Assembly (NCBI RefSeq): GCF_019649055.1 | Contig: NW_026570298.1 | Span: forward strand, 186,001 to 250,000 | DNA from: Paramacrobiotus metropolitanus | Lineage: Eukaryota; Tardigrada; Eutardigrada; Parachela; Macrobiotidae | Length of the DNA stretch: 64,000 bases | Direction: 5' to 3' | Shown: positions 21,810 to 33,589 of the stretch, in pieces | Position numbering within the stretch: the stretch's first letter is position 1 | Layout of the letters: the number at the start of each line of letters is the position of its first letter | The notes under the pieces: model-generated | Databases searched by the model: none | Seen by the model: only the letters and a program-made list of their open reading frames with translations | Told to the model about the DNA's origin: nothing | Program-made: the position numbers and the translations under genes

Positions 21810-22757
21810 GTGCTCTCTGAAGCCGAGTCGGCGGCCAGAAGAATTATGATTGTGTTAGGTAGAGCGTTCGTCTATCCTGAAGCACCGGGAAGAATCTTGC
21901 TCCAGTACCTAATTCTTCAAGAACTGCTGAATGTCTCCTTTCTTGACCCTGACTTTTCCTCCAACAGCACCAGCAGTACGGCAAGGAATCTGGCAACAAT
22001 TAAGGACCCTTTTGACTGGTTCCTGTACTACCTCTCATCGTTGAGTACCTCGGTTCCCGGCTCGATGTTGAACATCCTCGTAATCGTTCTGATTATTAGG
22101 AAGAGTTTAAACGCGTTTATGGCGTACATCTGCATGATGGTCTCTACTAACGCTATTCTGTCCAGTTTCTCTTTGCCGTTTGTTTTTAATCACCATGACC
22201 AGTCACGGGCATACGGCACATCACCTGCCCACGCCGCCGATTGCGACATACACCACTATTTTATCAATGTCTTCCCGGGATTCTCTTCTATACGCATCTC
22301 TTGACCATCGGCAACCGTCTCTGGACTACCACCCGGTCGGTTTCGTATGAAACCCACCACATGGCAAAATTGGCGCTGATTCTTTGTTTAGCGGTCGTTA
22401 TTATCGCATCGACTCTCATCCGTAATCCTTCATCCTTTATCTGCATAATTTCGTCTACATTGGTAACCGATTGAATAACAGTTATACGTGTATAAGAGCG
22501 CTCAAATCATTGCTCCACAGATGATCGTGTACAGTACGGGATTCCGGTGGCCATCACCACAGTGTCAGTATCCATGTATTATCGCTTCGTACTGTCGTTA
22601 TCGATCCGTTCAGTCCACAGCGCAACGCCAGCCCACCGACAGCGCCATCTGGATTTTACTGCTGATGAGTGTACTGATGTTGGTTTCCTGCGGACTCATG
22701 GAACGGGTGACAGTGTTGTTTTATGTAAACGTGGATGGACTGGATGCGCTAGAGTAG
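21810..22757 (+). pseudogene. Rhodopsin-like GPCR pseudogene with frameshifts and a stop
   Basis: Pieces of a divergent GPCR in order. Frame 1: an extracellular N-terminus with NST sequons, TM1 (SMLNILVIVLIIRK) and TM2 (AYICMMVSTNAILSSFSLPF). Frame 2 from about 22270: TM3 with LTIGNRLWTTTRSVSY in place of the DRY region and TM4 (LALILCLAVVIIAS), ending at TGA 22472-22474. TM5 (AITTVSVSMYYRFVLSL) near 22550. Frame 1 again: TM6 (AIWILLLMSVLMLVSCGL) near 22660. At least two frameshifts and one stop, so it is not functional as a single reading frame. Introns could explain one shift, but I see no matching splice sites. Confidence 0.62.
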
Positions 22758-22759
22758 GT

Positions 22760-23283
22760 GACCATGGCGACCCGTTAACGGCAGCCCACAACGGACGAGC
22801 TGATACTTATTATTTGTTTGAAAGACATGCGGATGCCGTTAATTGTAAGTTGCAGCTGGATGGAGTTCGGAAGGATATCACCGGTAGCGCCGCATATCGG
22901 TTACTGTAGCGGCTGCTGACAGTCTGGTTTAATCGTGTTTCATGACAGTTTATTTTGTGCATAAATGACATAATCAATTCATTTTCTATATAGTTTAATT
23001 CTTAATATGTAATACAGTGCTTTGACAATTTTCTTCCTTTCTTCTTCTGTTTCACAATGTTCTGTCTGTTATTTATTTTCTATCCTCAGAGAAGATTTTG
23101 GTTTTGTATTGCTTTATTCCATGCGACGATAATGTTCTATGACCTTCGCTTTCAAGCTGATGCTACACGGTAGCAAAGAAATAAGAAGCGAGTTGCATAA
23201 CGTAGTTACGGAGCGTTGACACCGAAGTAATTAATCATCCATTATTTATAGTGCGAATACTATCTCCAGGCGTTGCGTGCCGC
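22760..23283. other. Spacer between GPCR pseudogene and sugar transporter
   Basis: AT-rich, no coding potential recognised on either strand. It holds the 3' flanks of two convergent units. Confidence 0.6.
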
Positions 23284-24862
23284 TTACTCATGCGGCGCAT
23301 GCTCACTAATAGGGCGTTCACCATGTAAACTGGTCTGTATTTCATCGATGGTTTTCCCCTTAGTTTCCGGCAGCTTCCAGGCCACGTGCACCGTCCCCAG
23401 GATGACTAAGCCGGCGAAAATCAAAAAGGTATACTGTTTCGCCGCATGCTCCACGATGGGGAACAGGAAGGTCGTCAAGATGGCGGATGCCCACGATATC
23501 GACGCAATAAAACTAGCTGCGGAACTGTGAGCCTCCTGCGGGAACAGTTCCCCGGGGAGGATCCAGGGAATGGACGCCGAGCCCAGCGCAAAGCACACAA
23601 TGAAGAAGGGCAGACACGCCGCACTGCCATACTGCGTCCCCACCACACCGCTCTCCGTGAGGCAGCCGAACATGACAAACAGGATGAGGGCCATGACCAT
23701 CCCACACTGGCTGATTAGCAGCAGGCTCCGGCGTCCCAGCCGGTCCACCAGGAACATGGAGAGGAACAGTGACGCCAAGTAGCAACACCACACACCCATC
23801 GTAGCGTACACGGCGTACACCTGCCGCAGTCCCACACTCTCGAAGATGGATGTCGAGTAGAAGGTCACGCAGTGGAATCCGCAGAACTGGTGCACGAGCA
23901 TGGGCACGGCGGTCAGGGCGCTGATCTTCCGGAGGTACGGATCGGAGAGGAGAGCCCACACTGACACCTTGCGCAGTCCCTTCATGTGGTCGATCTCCAC
24001 GTGCATCTCCACCATTTCCTCCTGGATCTTGGAGGTGCCCCGGAACCACACCAGGGCTTTGGCGGCGTGCTGCGCATCGTTGTTTTCAATGTACAGATAC
24101 CGGGGACTCTCCGGACAAAAGGGCAGCGCGATACACGATGCCGCCACCGGGATGACGACAATACTGACCAGCCACGGCCATCCGGCTTCCGTCCCCAGTG
24201 CCGACGGGAAGCCGACCGCGGTGGTGACGATTAATCCCAGGATGAACATAATCGGGGGCAGGGTGCCGGCGGCACCGCGTAAATTTGCCGGGGTGATTTC
24301 GGCCGTGTACACCGGCGCCACGACGGTCACCACCCCCGTGCCCAGTCCGATGACAATCCGTCCGGCGAGAAACAGTTCCCACGCCCCTGCTAGCGGTGCG
24401 AACGAGCACATCACACAGCCGGCAGCCAGCACCGTCGCTCCGCACATCAGGGAGCGCTTGACTCCGACCCAGCGGATCAGCGGATTGGTCAGCATCGTCC
24501 CGATCAGAGCGCCGACGCACAGCAAGGAGGAAAACAGCGCCCACAGGGTGTTCAGTTCCGTGTTCCCGTTCAGCACGTTCGTCCCGTTCGTTCCGTTCCC
24601 GCGCCGTCTCCTCCGCCGGGATGGCGTTGCACCATAACGCCCGGTCGGGACCGTTGGTGGTGTTGTTGATATGATCCATGGTGTAGTTGTCGCGGAAGAT
24701 GCCGCCGAAACGCTGGCATTTGACGGAGCGAATCCAGTTCTGCACGATGAACTGCGGGACGTTGAGGGCCGACATGCTGAGACCGTGCGGGAACCACGTC
24801 CCGATGGTGGCGGCCAGTAGCGCTAAGGTCAGACGGAAAGTGAGGTGGCGGTGCTTCAGCAT
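23284..24862 (-). CDS. SLC2/GLUT-type sugar transporter (MFS), intronless, one apparent frameshift
   Basis: Twelve-helix MFS transporter of the sugar-porter family. Hallmarks in order: GRIVIGLGTGVVTVVAPVYT then AEITPANLRG; PESPRYLY after TM6; QFCGFHCVTFYSTSIF (TM7); LVDRLGRRS; IPWILPGELFPQEA (TM10); and LPETKGKTIDEI after TM12. It moves hexose or a related polyol across the plasma membrane. ATG 24862 starts a plausible TM1 (LTLALLAATIGTWF). The span is 1579 nt, one more than a multiple of three: the frame upstream (...AIPAEE) and the frame downstream (GNGTNGTNVLNGNTELN) meet near 24600-24625 in a GC-rich stretch. Removing one base gives 525 aa with an N-glycosylated first loop. Either a sequencing error or a young pseudogene; all remaining motifs are intact. 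Confidence 0.8.
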
Positions 24863-24997
24863 GGTGCTTTGGTTACGGGTTTGTTTGGGGGGCAGTGGAT
24901 CGGTGTAGCTGTAAATTTTGAGAAAAAACCCGAAACAACAACTATTGCCGTTATGCGTTAGCATGAATTTCAGCTTGACTGCTGTAATTGAAAACAC

Positions 24998-26856
24998 CTT
25001 CAGGTGATATTACCACAGCCATTTCTCCGTCGCAAAATATAGAAAAAAATTATTTGCACAAAATATAGGTGCGCCACGCGAAACCGTAATTGTACAGTAC
25101 AGCTTGACTGTGGGATCGTTATTGTCATGGAATCGTTGTTTAGTCGCATCAGTGGAGACCAATCGCAATCTGCAGAAAAATTAGAAAACGTTTAGTGTAC
25201 AGCCGCTTGTTGTTTGTATTTAACAGAGGATAGCTTGGCGCAAATGACGCTCTGTACACCGCAGCAATCAATGCGGTCGGCACCAACGCAGTGTGTCAAA
25301 AATTAGTACTCCACCTCTACTGACTTGTACGTATGTCGGGTTGCCCAGTGGGGAAACACCGTAGCGTACGCCTACCCCGAAGCAGCCCACTGATGGCATT
25401 TTAAGCGGGACACGATCATTTGCTTGATTCATGTTTTTGTTGTATGAAGGATATACTTTCTTATTACAGGGCTCCTCCGTAATCATGTACACAGCTTTTA
25501 CACGCGAAGCAGTGGCAAATCAAGTAGTGTCAAATGATCTTTCATTAGGTCCCTCCGAATTCTTTTGCGTTCCTTGATATTCCAGATTATGTTCATCGTC
25601 AGCCAAGGGCTGATGTCGAGCGGTTAAGAATTCCAAAAAGCGCCAACTTGGAGCTGTGTATCAAAGAGAATCAATATTATATTTTCAGAGGCACCGGAAA
25701 TGTCAATTAGTAAAATAAAGACAATAAACATACATGCTGATATTCTGCTGAATAATCAGCTTGGTAACATTGCGTCTACTGGCACTCAGGGCATCGTTAA
25801 ACAAATTCTTCCACTCCGTTACATATATTCCGATCCAGCGAATCTGTCTGGTCCCGCTGAAGAATGACGACAATGCAAGTCAGAACCAGCCCAACAACCT
25901 GCCCATCCAACGTCATATAACGTTAGACTGCAAATTAGTCCGTTACTGCGTTTACTTCAAAAGTAATGGAGATAAAAGTGTAAGCCGAATTATAACCAGC
26001 AGCTCATGATATACCTGTTAATGTTATGTACAGATAAAATAAAGATGCGATAAATGGCAATAATGCCGCCCAGGCAGAAGGTGATCGGCGTGGTTTCCAT
26101 CTGACAAATTATAGCAGTAGTGTTATAACTCAAATAATTATGTTTTATTTGAATGGTCGGTGATAAAGCCGATGATGTAATCGGTAGCCTGTGGGCGTTC
26201 TGTGTTCCGAATTTCTATCTTCTGTGGAGATGAGAATGAAAAAAAAATTCTTCTACGAAAATCAGTCGGGCACGGTGCTGCTTCGCAGACACCCGTACTT
26301 CTTAAACTGCTAATGAACTTTGATGAGAAAAAAGCTTTCTTTCTTTAGTACGTCGATCGTTCGTTCGGAATGACCTTTCGTCTCCCTGATTCCTGTAATT
26401 CCCTGAACTGTGTAGCGTCTTCGGCTTTACAATTTTGATCATCAACTTCGGTTGTTGTGCGTCGTGGCGCGGCGTGTAGCCAACCCACTGTAAACGGGAG
26501 CCCATTATCAGGCTTCAGGTATAATATGTGCACGAGTAAATCCGTCCGGCGGGTCACTGACATTTCCGTTTGAGCCACTGTATGCATTACAGGGACAACG
26601 GAATTCGCCTAAAAATTTTAGCAACCAAATATGGAAATTATCTTTTACCATCTGACGACAGTAGCACCATCTCGTAATTATCGACATTTTCGAAATCTTA
26701 CTTACTATCGGCCAAACTTTTCAGTTACACTGTTATTTATGTAAGTCGACTAATACGTACACCAAATATGCAAAGCACTGAGCTATTTTCAAAAACAAAA
26801 TCAAATATAATGTTATTGGCTGTTTTACTCAACCCGTAATGACTTACTCACTAGTT
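24998..26856. other. Accessory spacer without supported gene
   Basis: Upstream flank of the transporter and a long AT-rich stretch. A minus-strand stretch near 26110-26030 reads METTPITFCLGGIIAIYRIF after a TTTGTCAG acceptor-like site, and near 25920-25800 another minus frame is hydrophobic (VGLVLTCIVVILQ). They might be exons of the minus-strand unit at 27.4 kb, but frames and splice sites do not join, so I call no gene. Confidence 0.4.
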
Positions 26857-27150
<294 letters not shown>

Positions 27151-27155
27151 CTTAC

Positions 27156-27437
27156 CTGCTTCCACGACGTCCACCACGCGATTGATGGTGATGGCGGTTT
27201 GAACGATGCTCAACGCCAGGACGACGCGTTGGATTAAGCGGCGGCGTTCGGTGGGGTTTAGAGAGGTCGATGTGAAGTGGTGGGATTGCAGGAGTGTTCC
27301 ACATCGTTCAGGTACACCACCAGCGTAGTCATCCTGTCGGGTGCGGTGAAGTTCAATGCGCAATGCGCCCTGCTGCAGGACGTCGAAATGAAGTAGTACT
27401 GCACCGCCAACGGGATGATTCTTTATTTGTATCGATT
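27156..27437 (-). CDS. Probable internal exon of an unidentified minus-strand gene
   Basis: A 282-nt stretch bounded by a strong acceptor (TATTTTGTTGCAG) and a consensus donor (GAAGCAG/GTAAGT), phase 1 on both sides. It encodes ESIQIKNHPVGG... and ends with a hydrophobic helix-like piece (RLIQRVVLALSIVQTAITIN, then RVVDVVEA). In the middle a second frame (NFTAPDRMTTLVVYLNDVEH) also looks protein-like, so a frameshift near 27245 is possible. No family recognised; flanking exons not found. Confidence 0.4.
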
Positions 27438-28738
27438 CTGCAACAAAATAGTGAAAGTTTAGTTGGGTCGCCACGGCTGACCAGTGGTCGATTTGCTGAA
27501 TGAACGAACGTATGTTTGTTCGAAGCGCTGCACTAAAGCTTGGCAGTGGCATTCTTTGCAAAACACTACTGTACTTTGCCTGATTTTGTTATACAGGCTG
27601 CAGTTACTGTACCCTTTTCTATGGGTTTATTGTACTTTTGGGTTAACCGCCTTTTTGCGGTGAGTGTGCGATTTGTGGCGCCGTATGTGCTCTTTGGGCT
27701 TCTAACATTTTCCCGGCCTATTTCAGTTAGTTGATTGACCTGATCGTGTTTCGCAGGAATCTATGGGTGAAAATCACCGACGGCTCCGCGCTATCGTATC
27801 CATTTCCAGCGGTTGCAGGAGCAGAAACGGGTTGCCGTACGTTTCGTGGTAACAACGCAAGTGCCGGCAAGGGTTCACCAAAACCACAACCGCACCCGGA
27901 CATTTGGGAGTGTGGGCAGGGAAAAAAGGTGGCAGTGTGTTACGATCGTGGAGGTTTACGACCATGGACGCTGGATATAGCGTAGATTGCATGGCTGTAT
28001 ATATCTTTATGGTATTGTTTGGGCCGAGTCTGAGCTGCATGGTTTATGATTATATTTGTGCGGGACATTGTCTTTATGGTGTTATGCATTTATATGCATG
28101 AGTGTTTGTGACCTATGGTCAAGTGGGAATGAGAGGAAGGCAGGATTAATCTGACCTGCAGGAGCGGATGTGTAGTGGTCAAATTGGTGCGTGTGTTTTT
28201 ATAGCTTTGTGGCTGTATGCGAATGTGAGCGCGTTATGCGAGTATGCATACTGATGTGGTATATAAGTTGATACAACTATGTGGAGACGGCACAGTTGTC
28301 GGGAGTGCAGCTGTCACGAATAAAAGTTAAACTTTTTCCCTTTGGTGCACGTTGTACGAGGTAGACGTAGTGCTTAAGGATTTTAAAAGTGGCACCTACC
28401 ACTGGCAGGGCATCTGCCATTACTGAGTGTGGCAAGCGATAAAACCTGGCAGTTTCAAGGAGTTCGAAATACATCTCAGGATTTCGGATACATCTGATAC
28501 ATCAACAACGCAAATATAGGTAGCAGCAATTGAATTTGCAGTTTTCAAAACGGTTGGAAAGTTTTATGGCTTTGCGGCACCGAGCCATGCCAGTTATGGG
28601 GAGCGTTACTGGTAGTGCTAACGATAGCGATGCTTAATTTCAAGTTTTCCTTTTTTTTATTTTGTACATACTTAACATTTTATTCCTTGTACATTTAGCT
28701 TATACACAACAGTTAACATCACAACGCAGTACACTCAA
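27438..28738. other. Spacer with a weak 7TM-like fragment
   Basis: Near 27590-27720 the plus strand reads FSMGLLYFWVNRLFAVSV, resembling the TM3 region of divergent GPCRs, after a TATACAG acceptor-like site. The neighbouring sequence does not continue the resemblance and I find no other helices in order. Nothing else supported. Confidence 0.3.
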
Positions 28739-29215
28739 TCAGCAGAAAACAGCCTCGGGAGGTCTAAGAACAGAGAACAACTGATCTAAATTTGCTCCCG
28801 GTGGAGCTGTTTCCTGAACGGAGGCCGCGTTCCCGCGCTGGATTTCTATGCTGATACGCTGGCGCAGGTATTCCGGTGCTCTTGCCTCGCCAGTTTCTTG
28901 CCGTACCCTTCTTATACCCACTTCCGTCAGCAGACGGGAAGCTTCCGGTCCGTTTGGTCCTAGCGTTTCAAAGCCCAGAGCGCTGAACAGGTAGTCCGGG
29001 GTGATGTTCTGGTACTTGGTCACCTTATCCTGTTCAGCCTTTGCCGCCGCTGCTCCAGCTCGCTCGGATGTTGCCACGATATGCGATAGTGCCACCGTAC
29101 AGACGCAGGTGACATTCCACGTCAGCATTCTTCCTCATTCCCACGGTGCTAACGTAACGCCATCCGGGCGTTGGCCATTCGTTCGACATAAGCCCACTGG
29201 TTCAAGCTCTGTTTC
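28739..29215 (-). mobile_element. C-terminal remnant of a retroelement polyprotein
   Basis: The minus strand reads LEPVGLCRTNGQRPDG, then W, a TGA at 29135-29137, LTWNVTCVCTVALSHIVA, AEQDKVTKYQ, FETLGPNGPEASRLL, TGEAR and QRISIEIQRGNAASV. This EP.GL.R.DG.RPDG / LTWD.T / ETLGP / QR.S..IQR.NA order is typical of the region downstream of the reverse transcriptase in animal retroelement polyproteins. No polymerase remains upstream and the frame has a stop, so it is dead. Confidence 0.65.
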
Positions 29216-30179
29216 AATTCCGGCTCAGTTTTCCTACGTAAGGTTACTGCCAAGAATGTTGCGTACATAATATTACAAGTTATACAGTGTATACTGCATG
29301 CCCGTGTGATAGGATGTGAAACACGACTGCCTCATTACTCGTACTGCAAAAACTGGATCAATATGCTAGAATGAAATCAGGCAGAAATGTTTCTCTAACA
29401 CACGCCAAAACATAAAATATTCATCCACGTAAGGCGTGGAACATCGGATTAAATAAGTTCCTTTGTCCTTTTGTACTTTTTACAGCTTTCCCATCAGAAC
29501 ATTGAAAAGATCAGTTCTGGCGCACCTGTGTACGAATTCTCGACATAAAATTAATGCGTTAGGTTCGGGTTACGTACATAGAGAGTTAGAGGGTATTTAG
29601 ATTAATCTGCGCATACGCAACGCTGAACTGTACGTCACATGGAGGATGTCCAGGTGCCATAATATTCTACCGACCTTTCGGTGCAATATTTTTCGAACGT
29701 TAAAGAGAGGTAAACGTACGAAGCGGTTCACTATTCTACAGTGCGCGGTCCTGATTTGTATTTTATGGGGATAACACCGAAACAAATGAGCTAAGCGAAT
29801 ACGACACTCTACCTGTACGACATTCAGTCTTTATTGATAAATAATATTTTGGAGTTCTATAAAACAAACGAAATAAAAATTAATAACACAACACAACAAC
29901 ACATAACACAACACAACATAACACAACATAACACAACAGCTTATTATTTAATTTTATTTCTTTCTTTGGATAGTACAGGGCAAAATACGCCCGAGAAAAA
30001 GTGAACTAAGAAATCGGCTCTGGGACATTGTATAGCTAATGCATAATCTAAGAAGCCAAAGAAATTGAAGAATTAAAAATCGGAAAATCTGAGAAACTAA
30101 ATATTGCTACCATTTTGCTTTGACATAAACCATGACAAGGTTACAAATTTGTGAAATGAACGCATTGGGCGATATGCCA
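29216..30179. other. Spacer with an (ACACAAC)-type microsatellite
   Basis: At about 29886-29940 an imperfect AACACAAC/ATAACAC repeat. Nothing else recognised. Confidence 0.55.
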
Positions 30180-30436
30180 AGATTCCCAAATTAGCGAAGT
30201 GGCGTGTAGCCGAAATGTAACGCCATCAAGATGATCAGGCGCAATCATCCCCTAAAACGGATACTAGCATGGTGGCAACTGCCACGTTTCATTCCTTGCC
30301 AGACCGTCTAATGGCATAAAACCAGGGCGCTATCCACTGGAAACCGAGATACGGCTGAAGTAGCCGCCGATGGGGGAATTGAACCCCGGCTACGTCGTTA
30401 GATCCGCGTAGGCAGTACCACTGCACCACGGCGCAA
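30180..30436 (-). mobile_element. tRNA-derived SINE
   Basis: The minus strand opens with Pol III boxes: A-box TGGTGCAGTGG and B-box GGTTCAATTCC with tRNA-like spacing (43-44 bp). A T-arm (CGGGG TTCAATT CCCCC) and a partial CGCCG/CGGCG acceptor pairing are visible. An unrelated ~180-bp body follows. The anticodon loop is too long for a working tRNA. The left limit is a guess from where recognisable body ends. Confidence 0.5.
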
Positions 30437-31240
30437 TACTTTGAAATCTTTTGAAAGACTTTATCGCTTTACGTGAGCCGCTCCTCTCCTCACAAGCAGA
30501 TGCCACTGCCAGTGCAATTGCCAGTGGCAGGTGCCACTGCCACCTTTTATCCCCTGCCGGGAGTGTCACATTTTGTCGCAATTAAATTCGACGCACGACT
30601 TTTCACCGCAAGGCATATTGACGCTGGAACACATGGGTTTGGGACAATTTGTTTTGAGACATTTTAACATTGCGACATTTGCGACATTTTGACGCAAGAC
30701 GTCTGGTCGCGGATACTCTGCCACAAAAGAATCCGGCACGTTTATATTTTCGCGGGTTTTCCGGGTTTCTTGGATGGTGTTAATAGGTTTTTTTAGATTT
30801 TCTTAGGTTTCTTGGCTTTTTAAAGCTTTTTAGGTTATTCCCAGGTTTCTTAGGTTCTTTGGTTTCCCAGGTTTCTCAGGTTTCTTAGATTTCTTTTGAG
30901 TTCCTGAGTTTTTCTTAGGTCTTCTTAACAGTTTCAACAAGCCTGATAAAAATTTGTTCGCTAAAAAGAATATTGTGTCAAATCAGCTTGGCAGCGAAAT
31001 GTCTTGGCGTCGAGTCGGTCTAGTGACGAAAATGTCTCTCGGCGTCATGTCCTGCCGACTGACTGTATCGCGACGAAACATCCCGCAGTGAATTTGTTCA
31101 GTACATTGTTTGTACTTGCACCGTGATACTTAATAAATTGAGCGCGGGCCTTAATAAAGTTACCAGACAAGCAAACTATAATTATACCGTAATAGTTACC
31201 ACATAATTGACTTAGCAAAGAAATGCGTTAGGTAAAAGCA
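30437..31240. other. Spacer with a degenerate TTTCTTAGG-type repeat
   Basis: From about 30745 to 30925 variants of (A)GGTTTCTTAGG recur (GGGTTTCTTGG, AGGTTTCTTAGG, AGGTTTCTCAGG), a decayed minisatellite. Near 30500-30545 the motif GCCACTG/CAGTGGC is repeated in both orientations. No gene. Confidence 0.5.
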
Positions 31241-31499
31241 TTAAAAATGCAGTTGGTTTAGGCAGGTAAATCGGTTGGCTAGATTGGCTTTTTAAAATAA
31301 CTATCGTTAGCGATCGACCATCGGTTTAGCTATCCAGGTATATTGCAGTATAGTTACCATTATCAACTGAACGTGTTAAAGCACCTATAAGCCATGTTTC
31401 AGATTTTACGTACACCGGTATTAACCAAATTATCGACTTACGCCGTGCCAGTGTTCGTACGTATCTAATAAACACATACCCAGCGACGACTGATCAAAT

Positions 31500-32216
31500 C
31501 GTAGTGCATATGAAGCCTCGTATTACATACTTGTCTATGGACAGTAGAGGTATTTGAAAGGAACAGACCAAGAATATGTGCGGGACTGGCCCTTTGACCG
31601 CTTCCCTCGCCGCCGTACCGTTTGCTTGTTTACTTAGTCAGCTCCGTTCAATGCATTCAGAGCTAAAATAGGAAAGACAGTAACGTGAGTGGCAGGCGGC
31701 AGCTACCTCCATCTTGCGTCTGCTGGTCACTGTTATGTATATTATATGTCCACTGGTAGCATTTAAGTGAACAATACTGAGCAGACGATTCTAATCTCTG
31801 TCTGGTGGTATTGTAACTACAATAATAGCACATTCTCGTATGCTATAGCTAATGGGTCACAAAAGTGTTTATGTGTCTATGACTGCCATCATTACCATGC
31901 ATTTGTTCATGAAATCGGTTTTGCCATTACACTGCAAATTAAAAGCTAGCAACGAAATAATTTTATGTTGTATGCAGTTTATTAATATATCGGGTCATAA
32001 CAGCCATGCAAAATTTTGATTGATTTCATTTTTTGTGGTGGTGACGTTAAACATGGTGACGAAGTGTTTTGTGCTGAACTGTCCAAGCGAACAAGGTACG
32101 GCTGTTCCATGTTCAAAGCGGTAGGCCACGACCACTGGTCCCGCACATGGTTAATTGTTTTATGGCTCTGTCCGCACTTAGACAAGTATGTAATACTGGG
32201 CTTCATATGCACTACG
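31500..32216 (+). mobile_element. Non-autonomous DNA transposon, possibly P-element-like, with target duplication
   Basis: The ends are inverted repeats: CGTAGTGCATATGAAGCC on the left and its complement on the right (32198-32216), continuing imperfectly to CATACTTGTCTA. ATCAAAT flanks both sides (7 bp, or 8 bp GATCAAAT if the end is moved by one base). A related block at 41.73 kb reads ...CTGATCGAATAAGCTAGC with no insert, an empty site. Inside, the plus strand at 32053 reads MVTKCFVLNCPSEQG before a GTACGG donor, resembling the start of a THAP zinc finger (C-x4-C), as found at the N-terminus of P-type transposases. No catalytic domain remains. Confidence 0.6.
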
Positions 32217-32280
32217 ATCAAATACGCTAGCATATCTTCACAATAATCGGAGCAAATTTCAGAAACAAATCCTCACCAGG

Positions 32281-33113
32281 GCACATAGGGGTCCTCCCCC
32301 TTCAAAAAATATCATGTTTCGCAGAAAGGTAGTAAACATATGTAGGAAATTTTAAAAAGATATTTTCAGCTGGTGATCAAATTAGGCGTGTTCAAACGTA
32401 ATTTAAAATCGTTTAATTAGTCAGCAGTGCACATATGCTAGTACATTAGGCTCCTTCACCGGCTCCCGCCTCCAGAAAATTTCATTTTTGCAAGAAGACA
32501 GAGTGATCCTTGGGTGTAAACATTTAAATATTTTACTGGAAACATATAAACTTAAAATATTTTCCTGGAAACATATATTACTACGTGTTGGGATTTGGGA
32601 ATACCATATAGTTATTGTACCGTGCACTGTCAGAGGTTGACACAAATACGTGTCATCAGTAGCCAGACCCTGTTCTTACGGGTCTGACATAAGAAAGGGG
32701 TCTGACTACTGATAAGACGTATTTGTGTCAACCTCTGACATTCCACGGTACACTAATTATATGGTATTACCAAATCCCAATACCTAGTGCTGTATGTGTG
32801 CCATTGAAATTTTAGTTTGACCATGCCCACTCAACCATGGCCGATAAAAATATTTTTATACCAAAGGATAACTCTGTCTTCTTTCAAAAATGAAATTTTT
32901 CGAAGGCGGAAGCTGGTGACATGGCACTGGTGAAAAAACCTGATGTACTACCGTAGCACATGTGCAGTACTGACTAACTGAGTGATTTTAAATTACGTTT
33001 GACCACGCCTACTTCGATCACAGCAGCTGAAAATATTTTTTTAATGTCCTACATATGTTTACTACCTTTTTGCAAAAAGCAAGATTTTTTTAAAGGGGGA
33101 GGACCCTATGTGC
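32281..33113. mobile_element. 833-bp foldback element
   Basis: The whole element is a long imperfect inverted repeat centred near 32690. Termini GCACATAGGGGTCCTCCCCC (left) and its complement GGGGGAGGACCCTATGTGC (right). Internal pairs match in mirrored order, for example GACACAAATACGT/ACGTATTTGTGTC around the centre and TTTCATTTTTG/CAAAAATGAAA. No coding capacity. Transcribed, it would form a hairpin with ~400-bp arms. Confidence 0.75.
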
Positions 33114-33261
33114 AATGATCAGATAGTCTCGGGAACAGATAGAAGTAATAATTGTTGGCATATTAAAGGGTCCTTGCTGCACTGGACATCCGCACAATTG
33201 TTTAGCGGCAATGCTTAAAGCCTATTTATTTTCAGTGTGCGTATTTATTGTCGATTTCCCA

Positions 33262-33340
33262 TCGTACAGTGTAGGACTAAATGGTCGCTCAGCCCCATAC
33301 CCAGCATTCTGTACGCAAGCGGTGCAGTGCACTTGTACGA
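33262..33340. mobile_element. Single arm of the inverted-repeat element found at 44.5 kb
   Basis: About 79 bp (GTAGGACTAAATGGTCGC...GCACTTGTACGAAACG) nearly identical, in reverse orientation, to the right arm at 44560-44638. The second arm is absent. It is therefore a truncated copy next to the end of the DIRS-like element. Confidence 0.6.
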
Positions 33341-33589
33341 AACGATTATTGTTTCCGGTGCGACACCACAACTGAAAGGGGGCTTATTTATTTCTCATTG
33401 AACGAACACAACGCAAGGAGAAAACAACCTCTAGACACAGAAAAAAGGAAAAAAGGAAAATCAAAATGCGCAGAATTACTGCAGCGCCAAATACGCTGAC
33501 CACTCGCCGAGTGACCGCTTATATACGAACAACCGTCCGATGGGCGTCCCAGTTACATTCTAACCGCTAGACAGCAGAGAGCACTGATA

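Noticed and set aside
25800-26110. Minus-strand hydrophobic pieces that could be receptor exons (TCIVVILQ resembling a TM7 TYxxxxxQ motif).
   Set aside because: An in-frame stop precedes the piece, no acceptor restores the frame, and the FF.ID..F stretch found in all window receptors is missing.
30366-30436. Functional tRNA gene on the minus strand.
   Set aside because: A- and B-boxes and T-arm are good, but the anticodon loop would have 12 bases and the acceptor stem pairs only partly; a SINE head fits better.
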